Below, in pieces: positions 56,083-63,150 of a DNA stretch of 63,150 nucleotides (the first letter of the stretch is position 1; each line of letters starts with the position of its first letter). Below the pieces are notes generated by a model, which searched no databases, had not been told where the DNA came from, and saw only the letters and a program-made list of their open reading frames with translations. The stretch comes from a virus. The position numbers and the translations under genes are program-made. The DNA is taken from positions 1-63,150 of the IMG/VR virus record IMGVR_UViG_3300029910_000019; one strand, written 5' to 3'.

Positions 56083-57210
56083 GTGCCGAAAAGAGTCGTG
56101 GATGGGGACGCTGTATGGCGCTCCAAGAAGCTGAAACTGATGCACCCGCAGTTCCGGGCCGAGTACGCCAACCTGGTCCCGCTCGCGGAGGCTAACGGAG
56201 TGTTTGAAGTGGACGCGGACAGGATCTGGTCGGATGTCTACTCATACAACCGCGACGAAATCTCGGTCGAAACGGTCGAAGAAATCCTCGCTAACCTAGA
56301 AGAAGTCGGTCTCCTGCGTGTCTGGGAAGAGGATCGCAAGGTCTGGGGGTATTGGGAAGGTATCCACAAGTCTGGTCGGCTGCCAAAAGCCTCGGAACTG
56401 TCGAAATATAAGAACTTACCTCCGAACCCACCGCCGGAAAAGAGTATCAGCGGAGACTCAGCGGAGACCTCGCTGACCCTCGGCCCTAGGTTTGGTATTG
56501 GTTTGGATAGGATTGGTAATGGTTTAGATGCGGAACCGCAAGACCAAAATGAAACAATTTCTGAAGACGAGGACACGGACATGAAGCTCAAGAAAGAAAT
56601 TCAGGTAGTGTGCATGAGGTACGGAGCCAACGCCGGGGGGTTCAACGAGACCTGGGAACAGATGTCCGCTTTGGAGCAGGCCCATTCTCGCGGAGCAGTT
56701 GTCCGCAGCTTTACCGAGTTCCTGGACGAGAACCAAGGGGATGACTTCCCCCGGGGGGCTGTTTCTGCGTACCTGAGGGGCGCTGCGAGGCGTTTGTCCT
56801 CTGGAACGTCCTCAGCATCGGTCGCGGCCAAGGACCCGCAGGTGAAGGCACTGGAGGCCGAATTGATCTACTTGTCCGACGATCGGGTAACCTTTCAGGC
56901 CGGGCACAAGATCGTTCTGGAGGAATTGCTTCGGGAACATAGCCCCGAGGAGGTTATCTCAGCTTTCAAGACGTTCATTGAGAACAAAGACCTGAATGAC
57001 CCTAAGGTGCTGAACTTCGCTGCCAAGAACTTCGTGGACGCTGCAAACGGTCTGATACTCTCTGCGCGCCGCCGCAACCAAGAACGGGATCGCGACTCCG
57101 CCGCCCGAGAATCAGCTAAGCTCCGCCTCCAAGAAGAAGCAGAAGCCGAGCGGGCCGCCGCGGAAGTCGCCAAGCAGGCTGAGGAAGCGTTGTTCGATCC
57201 CCTCGCGTAA
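56083..57210 (+). CDS. Replication initiator/helicase-loader-like protein
   Basis: 375 residues from a GTG. The N-terminal ~100 residues form a winged-helix-like block (WRSKKLKLMHPQFRAEYANL, VETVEEILANLEEVGLLRVW) as in DnaD/lambda O-type replication proteins. An acidic linker follows (DAEPQDQNETISEDEDTDM), then helices and an Arg/Ala/Glu-rich coiled tail. It precedes the primase-helicase in the same operon, consistent with origin binding or helicase recruitment. Confidence 0.6.
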   Translation: MPKRVVDGDAVWRSKKLKLMHPQFRAEYANLVPLAEANGVFEVDADRIWSDVYSYNRDEISVETVEEILANLEEVGLLRVWEEDRKVWGYWEGIHKSGRLPKASELSKYKNLPPNPPPEKSISGDSAETSLTLGPRFGIGLDRIGNGLDAEPQDQNETISEDEDTDMKLKKEIQVVCMRYGANAGGFNETWEQMSALEQAHSRGAVVRSFTEFLDENQGDDFPRGAVSAYLRGAARRLSSGTSSASVAAKDPQVKALEAELIYLSDDRVTFQAGHKIVLEELLREHSPEEVISAFKTFIENKDLNDPKVLNFAAKNFVDAANGLILSARRRNQERDRDSAARESAKLRLQEEAEAERAAAEVAKQAEEALFDPLA

Positions 57211-57229
57211 CACCTATTTGCGTGACACC

Positions 57230-57262
57230 TGAAAGTGTGGTACACTCCGTCCAGATAATGGA
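57230..57262 (+). promoter_or_regulatory. TGTGGTACACT box followed by exact motif 1
   Basis: TGTGGTACACT (57237-57247) resembles the extended -10 class; motif 1 (57250-57262) follows. Here the motif lies downstream of the box, unlike at 16.7 and 24.7 kb. Confidence 0.5.
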
Positions 57263-57278
57263 AAACCGAAAGGCCCCG

Positions 57279-57440
57279 ATGAAAATTCAGTATGTTGAAC
57301 CAATCCACGACCTGGCGACCCCGCGCAAGTGCTCGGTCTGCCTTGAACCTGCCACTAGCTTCGGGTTTACCGCCAACCATCGTGGCGCGGTCAACCCTTC
57401 CTCGAAGACACCACTCTGCCCGGCCCACTCGGAACTCTAA
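57279..57440 (+). CDS. Small zinc-site protein
   Basis: 53 residues from the ATG at 57279 with AAAGG upstream. CSVCLEPATSF...HRGAV...CPAH: four-ligand zinc set. The motif-1 ATG (57258) in the same frame is an alternative start. TAATG overlap with next. Confidence 0.55.
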   Translation: MKIQYVEPIHDLATPRKCSVCLEPATSFGFTANHRGAVNPSSKTPLCPAHSEL

Positions 57441-57634
57441 TGGAAAACACATGGGGTAAAACAGCCTACTTAGGCCCGCGGGTAGATCAGAAGGTCTGGA
57501 TCTACTACAAGCGGGAAGTGCTAGAAGCCGTGTACCTCGGGCACGGAAATTACTACCTTCAGTTTGCGCAGCGCGGCGTAGCGTTCGAGGGCCGCTGGAT
57601 GCCCCGAGAGATACCAGCACCACCAGTGGAGTAG
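57440..57634 (+). CDS. Hypothetical protein
   Basis: 64 residues: MENTWGKTAYLGPRVDQKVW, VYLGHGNYYLQFAQRG; SH3-like beta pattern. Unknown. Confidence 0.5.
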   Translation: MENTWGKTAYLGPRVDQKVWIYYKREVLEAVYLGHGNYYLQFAQRGVAFEGRWMPREIPAPPVE

Positions 57635-57636
57635 CC

Positions 57637-57951
57637 TTGACCATCACAGAGTTCAGAGACAAGCACCAGTCCACGATGGAAGAGAGTACCTGGATAGCCG
57701 GGTGCTATCTCGAAGAAGTAGAAGGACTTAGGTTCGGGATCGACTTCGTAACCGGGGATGCTCTGGAATTGGCCGCCTCCGCGCTGACCCGGACAATGAC
57801 CAACAAATTCCGGGACGAGCAGGCGAACAAAGCTATTCTGGCTGACGTGCAATCCGAAATGCTGGCGCTATCCGCGCCGAAGCCGAACAGATTTGAAGAT
57901 GATGACTGGGAAGAGCGCTGGCCGCACGGAGACGAGACTGACGATGTCTGA
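57637..57951 (+). CDS. Acidic helical hypothetical protein
   Basis: 104 residues from a TTG with GGAG upstream: MTITEFRDKHQSTMEESTWI, then acidic DDDWEERWPHGDETDDV end. Overlaps the primase start by eight bases. Confidence 0.5.
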   Translation: MTITEFRDKHQSTMEESTWIAGCYLEEVEGLRFGIDFVTGDALELAASALTRTMTNKFRDEQANKAILADVQSEMLALSAPKPNRFEDDDWEERWPHGDETDDV

Positions 57952-59812
57952 TGACCTTGATGCAATTAAGGGGAACCCCGCGGTAATTCGGGTGTACAAC
58001 TCAATTCTCAAATTGAGATCTTTGGGCGGGGGAAAGTATCAGGGACTTTGCCCGCTACCAGGACATAGCGAGAAGTCCCCGTCCTTTACCGTTTACCCCG
58101 ACATGCGCGCGCACTGCTTCGGATGCAACCAGGATTTCAACATATTTACGCTGTTGCAGGCCGTCGAGGGTATTGATTTCAAGCAGGCTCTGGAGAAGGT
58201 GAAGAAAGAGATTGGCGGGTGGGAAGAGGCCAAGGAGACTACCGAACGGGCTTTCAAGCCGATCGCCCCGACCAAAGTGTTTAAGACAATACCGCTCAGT
58301 AACTTTCAGAAGCTAGAGGAGGCTTTGGAGTATAGTGTTCCTGCTCGGGAATGGCTACTCAAGGAGCGTGGCCTAATCTACGAGGCAGTAAAGCGACTCC
58401 ACGTTGGGTTTGTCCAGTCCATAGGCAATTTGGCTGGACAAGACGGGGCGGACATCGCCGATAAGGGTTGGATCGCCTTTCCGTGTATCGAGGGTGACAA
58501 GGTAATCTCAATCAAATACCGTTCCATTATTCGGAAAAAGCCGGGTGGATTCGCACGCCAGCCGGGAATGGCGACCGCTCTCTGGAACTCCGAGACGATC
58601 GATGTATTCGAACCTGTCTACCTGACGGAAGGCGAGTTCGACTCCGCCGCGCTAGAGGCTGCGGGATTCCATGCGGTCAGCGTCCCCTCTGCCGGGGTGA
58701 AACTAACCCCAGAGCAGAAGGACCAACTGATGAAGGCGGCGTACGTAGTGCTGTCCGGAGACAACGACCCCACTGGCTCGGGGTACATGAAGAAGCTTTG
58801 GGGTGAGCTGAATGAGCGGTGCTACCTACTAACATGGCCGGACGGCTGCAAGGATGCGAACCAGGCGCTGAAGGAGAACTGCAAGGGTGACATAGATAAG
58901 TTCCGCGAAATGGTAGACAGTCTCACGTCTAAAGCGAAATCAACCCCGGTCCCAGATGTCTACGCTATTCAGGAAATCATGAAGAATAGCGAGGATACCA
59001 GCCTTGCCGACCGGGCTGATCGCCTGCGGTTCCCGTGGTCCAACGTGGATAAGATGACCATCCTGTTACCCGGGTCCGTGCTGGGGCTCACCTCGACGAA
59101 CACGTCTATGGGTAAGACCCCCTTCGCGATCCAAGGAACTTTATTTGGGGCTAGGAAATATCAGGAAGTTGTGGTAAACTGGCAGTGCGAATTAAGTCCA
59201 GCGGAAATTTCAGTGATCGTAGCGGCACAGGTGCTCCACAAGAACCGTAATTTCCTGGGCAAAGAAGACTTGAAACAAGCAGCAGAGCAACTCGACGGAG
59301 TAGCCTACTACGTCGGTAATAACCCAGTCATCACGAACATCATGGAAGTGCTTGATATCATGGAGGCCGCAATACGTCGCTTAGGGGCCACGGTCGCAGT
59401 GCTTGATAATCTGCATTTTTATACAACAGGCATCGACGACGAGAACCGAGTCCAGACCGCGGCGATCAAGAGGATTAAGCAGATAGCAGGGACGTATGGC
59501 TGTAAATGGATTGTGGTCGGACAGCCTCGTAAGGCCTCTGCGCAGTCCAAAGGTAAAAAGACCCACATTACCGACGCCAAAGGTTCTGGGTCATTCGGCG
59601 ATACATGCGACAGCTTCATGGCGATCCACCGTGAAGTCGCGAAGCGGGACGGCGATGAAGAGTTGAGCGATATTTACGAGGACAAGGTATTAGTAGAAAT
59701 GCTGAAGACGCGATCAAAGGGTACAGGTAAGTCCAGCGGGTTCTTGACCTTTTTTGGAGAGTTCGCAGAGTTTGTTCAGTTGGATACGCATCACGAGGAG
59801 GAACCGGAATAA
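57944..59812 (+). CDS. Primase-helicase (T7 gp4-like)
   Basis: 622 residues. An N-terminal zinc-binding CHC2-type site (CPLPGHSEKSPSF ... CFGCNQDFNI), a Toprim strand YLTEGEFDSAALEAAGFHAV with acidic residues, and a C-terminal RecA/DnaB-like ATPase. The ATPase has Walker A STNTSMGKTPFAIQ, a hydrophobic Walker B region ATVAVLDNLHF and IVVGQPRKAS. It unwinds DNA and primes lagging strands. Motif 2 lies in codons 21-25, a motif-1 variant at 58522-58536. The end overlaps the next start (TAATG). Confidence 0.88.
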   Translation: MSDDLDAIKGNPAVIRVYNSILKLRSLGGGKYQGLCPLPGHSEKSPSFTVYPDMRAHCFGCNQDFNIFTLLQAVEGIDFKQALEKVKKEIGGWEEAKETTERAFKPIAPTKVFKTIPLSNFQKLEEALEYSVPAREWLLKERGLIYEAVKRLHVGFVQSIGNLAGQDGADIADKGWIAFPCIEGDKVISIKYRSIIRKKPGGFARQPGMATALWNSETIDVFEPVYLTEGEFDSAALEAAGFHAVSVPSAGVKLTPEQKDQLMKAAYVVLSGDNDPTGSGYMKKLWGELNERCYLLTWPDGCKDANQALKENCKGDIDKFREMVDSLTSKAKSTPVPDVYAIQEIMKNSEDTSLADRADRLRFPWSNVDKMTILLPGSVLGLTSTNTSMGKTPFAIQGTLFGARKYQEVVVNWQCELSPAEISVIVAAQVLHKNRNFLGKEDLKQAAEQLDGVAYYVGNNPVITNIMEVLDIMEAAIRRLGATVAVLDNLHFYTTGIDDENRVQTAAIKRIKQIAGTYGCKWIVVGQPRKASAQSKGKKTHITDAKGSGSFGDTCDSFMAIHREVAKRDGDEELSDIYEDKVLVEMLKTRSKGTGKSSGFLTFFGEFAEFVQLDTHHEEEPE

Positions 59813-59949
59813 TGGAAACTATCACTTACGCCCTAACCTGCAAAACAGAAGAAGACACGCAACAAGTAGGTCTTCTTATCGACTACCTTTACGAGATGGA
59901 CCGGCGCGCGGCGATTTTACTCGTCGAGAAATACGGGGTGAAGTCGTGA
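59812..59949 (+). CDS. 45-residue helical protein
   Basis: METITYALTCKTEEDTQQVG, LLIDYLYEMDRRAAILLVEK. It begins at an ATG in a motif-1-like sequence (GGAATAATGGAA). Unknown. Confidence 0.5.
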   Translation: METITYALTCKTEEDTQQVGLLIDYLYEMDRRAAILLVEKYGVKS

Positions 59950-60125
59950 AAGTAGTCTTCCTCGCGGTCCCGTTCATTGTGTTTTTCTTCGCCGCTTTCT
60001 ATTTCGCCAGCGTCCTCCCTTCGGCGTGGTGGTCCTTCCCTGCGTCCTTCCTCTGCGCGATATTTGACTTTTTCTTCTTCATCGCGGCGTTTGGCGAACT
60101 GATGTCCAGGATTACCAACCGATGA
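59946..60125 (+). CDS. Two-pass membrane protein
   Basis: 59 residues, nearly all hydrophobic (VVFLAVPFIVFFFAAFYFAS). GTG start in GTGA overlap, ATGA to the clamp. Unknown role in this replication operon. Confidence 0.5.
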   Translation: MKVVFLAVPFIVFFFAAFYFASVLPSAWWSFPASFLCAIFDFFFFIAAFGELMSRITNR

Positions 60126-61198
60126 TCATCTCCTCCACAGACCTGAAGCGCGACCTCAAGAAACTCTCGGGCGTTCGCGCAGAGCAGTACGTCTTCGGCC
60201 CCCACGGAGTCTCCGCGCAGGACTCGGACGTGTGGGTCGTGGTCGCCTCCCCGCTATCCGAACTCGGGAGTTTCAGTTTGCTCGGTAAGAAACTGACCCA
60301 GGTAGCGAACAGGATGTCCGGGCAAGTCGAGATCACCCGCACCGAGCAGTCTCTGGTCCTGAAGTCAGCCAAGGCGCGAATCGAGCTCGAAGTCAAAGAC
60401 GCCCGCCCGCAGGCTTTCCCCAAGGCGAATGAGAACGGTCTCACCTTCACGGGTGACGCCGCGGTCAAGTTCAAAAAGTCGCTGGCCCTGTCCGCCGCCT
60501 CAGTAGATTCCCAGAAGTCCAAGTGGTGCGGAGACGTGGTCCACTTCGAGAGCCTGGCAATGGGGATCGAGGACGAGTTCGCGCCCGGGTACCGACTGGT
60601 CGGAACCGACGAGAAGGTACTAACGGTAGTGTCCGAGCCGGGCGGGAGTTTCCCTCAGTTCTCGCACCTGCTCAGTCTGGCGGCCTGCGGGTTTGTCCAG
60701 ATAATGGAAAACTCGATCACGTTCCGCGAAGCGGGCACATGCACCTTGATCCAGTCCCCCGGCCTTGACGTGTACGCCTCCAAACCCCTCAAGGTGTACC
60801 AGCCGATCGAGCGGATTTTAGCCGTCACGCCGGTCCTGAAATTCTATTTCAAACCCGAAGAGTGGTTGGCCGCATACCGGACAGTAGAGCCTCTGCTGGA
60901 AGAAGACGACGGCGCGCGCCCAGTGACTTTACATTTCTCGGACGGCGTGGTACAATTCTCTACATCAGGAACAGGAACAAACGGTTTAGACGAGTCAGTT
61001 TATGAGCAAGTTGAACCCGACCCTCTATTTGATCCGCAAGAGATTACTTTGGTGGTGAACGCAGATCACTTGTCCGGGTTTTTGTCTAAGGTGACCGGCG
61101 AGGCTACACTAGCGTTCACGGCAATGAACAAGCCATTGAAGTACGAGTCGGGCGGGTTACAGACTCTGACGTTTCTTAGAAAGGGGAGTAAGAAATAA
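60122..61198 (+). CDS. Sliding clamp (beta-clamp-like), probable
   Basis: 358 residues: three-lobed beta-rich length and a C-terminal LAFTAMNKPLKYESGGLQTL FLRKG-type ending, similar to beta clamps. A clamp loader is present in the same genome. An exact motif 1 (60696-60708) lies within the gene. The family call is by pattern only; other DNA-binding beta proteins are possible. Confidence 0.55.
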   Translation: MIISSTDLKRDLKKLSGVRAEQYVFGPHGVSAQDSDVWVVVASPLSELGSFSLLGKKLTQVANRMSGQVEITRTEQSLVLKSAKARIELEVKDARPQAFPKANENGLTFTGDAAVKFKKSLALSAASVDSQKSKWCGDVVHFESLAMGIEDEFAPGYRLVGTDEKVLTVVSEPGGSFPQFSHLLSLAACGFVQIMENSITFREAGTCTLIQSPGLDVYASKPLKVYQPIERILAVTPVLKFYFKPEEWLAAYRTVEPLLEEDDGARPVTLHFSDGVVQFSTSGTGTNGLDESVYEQVEPDPLFDPQEITLVVNADHLSGFLSKVTGEATLAFTAMNKPLKYESGGLQTLTFLRKGSKK

Positions 61199-62448
61199 TG
61201 CCGATTGCCGCGCACAGCGTTTCAGAAATTTTAGGGATCGGAAGCCTTCTAACTCTTGTCGGAGGAAGTTTATTCGCGTGGGCTAAAGGGCTACCAGTTC
61301 AGGTTACTAACTTCGTGTTGAACAAGTTTACGGTTGGGGTTACGATAAGAGATACAGATCCCTTGTTTCCGAGCGTACTTTTGTTGTCGCAAAAGCAAGA
61401 AAATATGAAAAGTTGCCGTCGGCTATTGGTTGAGTCTGAGCAGTTAAATTCAGACGCGTGGACTGCGGCTTCCCTTAGTTTGGCCAGAAATACCAAAGGA
61501 AGGATACTGTTTACAAGGGCACCCGGTAAACACGTTTTTCGCTACAAAGATCAATGGGTATTCTTTACTAGAATCGTAGACGATAAGAAGACGGGGATCG
61601 GGCGCAATGTCGAGCAAATTTTCATGAGGACGATCGGAAGAAATAGGTCGTTGTTAGAGGCCTTGTTCGCAGAAGCTAAATCCGAAGTAGATAAAACTAG
61701 ATCAAACAGTCTGAATATACGCGTCTCGAACGGGGAAGGTCAGTGGTCGTACATCGCTGGATGCGGAAAGAGATCTCTGGATTCTGTGGTTCTTAGGGGC
61801 GAATTTCTAGAGAAAATAAAGAGAGATATAGAGGTTTTTATCGCCAATGAAGATTTTTATCGGTCCACTGGGACTCCCTACCACCGTGGATATCTGCTAG
61901 AAGGACCTCCCGGTAGCGGCAAGTCTTCCTTAGTTCAGGCACTAGCTACTCACTTCGACAAGAGCCTGTTTGTCCTGTGCCTAAATGAAATACACAGTGA
62001 TGCGAAGTTACGACAATTAGTGGGCGCTGTTCCTGAAGATAGTTTTCTGCTGATCGAAGATGTGGACGCTTCTGCTTCTACGGTTTCACGCAAAAAAGAT
62101 GATAGTTCGGAAGACAACGAAGACAGGATATTCACCAGGGGGCCGTCGTTAGCTGGGTTCTTGAACGTTTTAGACGGAATTTTTGCCAAGAATAAGTTGC
62201 TCGTGTTTATGACGACGAACTACCCAGACCAACTCGACGCGGCCCTCGTCCGCCCAGGAAGAATTGACATGCGTATTCGGCTTGATAACGCCGTTCCAGA
62301 GCAGGCGGCGCGGTTGTATCAAAAATTCTTTCCGACTGCTTCCATCGGAGAAGCAAATGTTTTTGCAGAACAAACAGAAGGTAATAACGTTTCGATGGCG
62401 TCACTTCAAGAACAACTCATCAAAAAAGTTCTCGGAGGTGTAGTGTAG
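61198..62448 (+). CDS. BCS1-like AAA ATPase with N-terminal membrane helix
   Basis: 416 residues. An N-terminal hydrophobic helix (ILGIGSLLTLVGGSLFAWA), a beta-rich BCS1-N-like domain, then the AAA core: Walker A LLEGPPGSGKSSLVQA, Walker B SFLLIEDVDAS, sensor 1 FMTTNYPDQL and arginine-finger RPGRIDMRI. It looks more A/T-rich than its neighbours, suggesting recent acquisition. BCS1-type ATPases move folded proteins across membranes in mitochondria; phage homologues have no settled role. Confidence 0.8.
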   Translation: MPIAAHSVSEILGIGSLLTLVGGSLFAWAKGLPVQVTNFVLNKFTVGVTIRDTDPLFPSVLLLSQKQENMKSCRRLLVESEQLNSDAWTAASLSLARNTKGRILFTRAPGKHVFRYKDQWVFFTRIVDDKKTGIGRNVEQIFMRTIGRNRSLLEALFAEAKSEVDKTRSNSLNIRVSNGEGQWSYIAGCGKRSLDSVVLRGEFLEKIKRDIEVFIANEDFYRSTGTPYHRGYLLEGPPGSGKSSLVQALATHFDKSLFVLCLNEIHSDAKLRQLVGAVPEDSFLLIEDVDASASTVSRKKDDSSEDNEDRIFTRGPSLAGFLNVLDGIFAKNKLLVFMTTNYPDQLDAALVRPGRIDMRIRLDNAVPEQAARLYQKFFPTASIGEANVFAEQTEGNNVSMASLQEQLIKKVLGGVV

Positions 62449-63086
62449 TGGCTATACGCGAAGAAATCGACGACCTCCTAGAGCAGATCAACTCCCACCA
62501 GATCCGGCTATCCCACAGCTACGCCCGGCTCGGGGGTATGCTCTCCGAGGTAGAGAAGTCCAAAGAGTGGGTGAACTGGGGCTTCGAGAGTTTCCCGCGC
62601 TACATGGCGTACGTGGGGGAGAAAATTGACCGGCGGAAGTCCCAGATGTACGCGGTGCTGTCCGTCGCAACCGACCTGCTGCCGTACCTGACCGAAGAGA
62701 AACTGGAAGCGATCGGGATCACCAAGGCACACGAGCTCCGGCGGTTTGTGAACACCTCGGGGCTGCGACCAGACGTGTTGCTACACGGAGGCGATGTCCA
62801 GCTAATGGAATTCGCCGCGGACCCCAAGGTAACGGCGGCCCAGCTCAGGGTGGAAGTGAACAAACTACTCCACCAGGATGAAGACCCCCAAGGTCTCTGG
62901 TACGACCTCAAGGGCTGCTACTTCACGGTAGAAGAGAAGAAGACATGGGAGCGGGCGGTCGAGCTGGGCAAGCAGATGGCCGAGGTAGCAAGCAGTACCT
63001 CGGAACACGGACAACTCAAGGCTGCGCTGCTGCTGATGGCGCAGGAAGTAATTGGAAGCTGGGAACCGGAGATGATAAGCGCATGA
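62448..63086 (+). CDS. Hypothetical protein, DUF3102-like layout
   Basis: 212 residues from a GTG (TAGTGG overlap): helical SYARLGGMLSEVEKSKEWVN, RYMAYVGEKIDRRKSQMYAV, a VTAAQLRVEVNKLLHQDEDP wing. It resembles the protein at 35699 in style: DNA-associated helical protein. A motif-1 variant (62797-62809) lies inside. Confidence 0.5.
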   Translation: MAIREEIDDLLEQINSHQIRLSHSYARLGGMLSEVEKSKEWVNWGFESFPRYMAYVGEKIDRRKSQMYAVLSVATDLLPYLTEEKLEAIGITKAHELRRFVNTSGLRPDVLLHGGDVQLMEFAADPKVTAAQLRVEVNKLLHQDEDPQGLWYDLKGCYFTVEEKKTWERAVELGKQMAEVASSTSEHGQLKAALLLMAQEVIGSWEPEMISA

Positions 63087-63150
63087 ACGGCTGGATCAGC
63101 GTAGAAGATCAATTACCAAAATTTTGCGAAGATGTCATCATCTCTAACGG
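63083..63150 (+). CDS. DUF551-like protein, 3' part off the window
   Basis: MNGWISVEDQLPKFCEDVII: the opening W-x-S-V-x-x-x-L-P of DUF551. ATGA overlap with the previous gene. The end is not in this window. Confidence 0.6.
   Translation, partial: MNGWISVEDQLPKFCEDVIISN

Noticed and set aside
1-63150. CRISPR array
   Set aside because: No regularly spaced direct repeats of 23-40 bases were seen; the dispersed motif is irregularly spaced and only 13-15 bases.

Overview
The window is a piece of a temperate tailed-phage (Caudoviricetes) genome, free or integrated. It holds a terminase-portal-scaffold-capsid block, a podovirus-style head-tail adaptor, lysis genes, a tyrosine integrase and a nearly complete phage replisome. 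No tape-measure or tail-tube gene is visible. The host cannot be named from the sequence. At least four late proteins carry Sec-type signal peptides and there is a GH24 endolysin, which fits a diderm bacterial host. The left end lies inside a tail-fibre-like gene and the right end inside a DUF551-like gene, so the genome continues on both sides.

Layout: genes run outward from about 31-32 kb. Leftward on the minus strand come endolysin, SprT-like proteins and minor structural genes (31-25 kb), then large terminase (24.5-22.5), portal (19.6-17.6), scaffold (16.6-15.5) and major capsid (15.5-12.6). After these come sugar-modifying enzymes, two tRNAs, exported proteins, a head-tail adaptor and two paralogous exported fibre-like proteins at the far left. 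Three small plus-strand islands (16.7, 21.3-22.5 and 24.7-25.3 kb) interrupt the late arm, each behind its own promoter. Rightward on the plus strand come many short early genes, integrase (37-38.2), an accessory cassette run (38.3-40.7) and the replication and recombination block. That block contains PolA, clamp loader, Bet, SSB, a split UvrD helicase, a Cas4/RecB-like exonuclease, a replication initiator-like protein, primase-helicase, a probable sliding clamp and a BCS1-like AAA ATPase.

The most striking observations are three. First, the major capsid gene is broken into six exons by five group I introns. I can place the splice junctions to the base because the reading frame closes at every junction and P1 helices are visible; one exon is only 24 nt and one intron encodes a LAGLIDADG endonuclease. 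Second, a 13-bp inverted-repeat motif (TCCAGATAATGGA or its complement) occurs 24 times exactly and about 15 more times with one or two changes. It lies at promoters, at start codons, inside genes and inside intron hairpins, which suggests a genome-wide operator or 'stoperator' network. A second palindrome, TTCTCAAnTTGAGAA, marks six sites. Third, a UvrD-family helicase is cut into two reading frames by an HNH endonuclease gene joined through GTGA stop-start overlaps. Six homing-type endonucleases of three families make this a genome heavily colonised by intron and endonuclease elements.

Gene functions rest on motifs read by eye; no database search was run.
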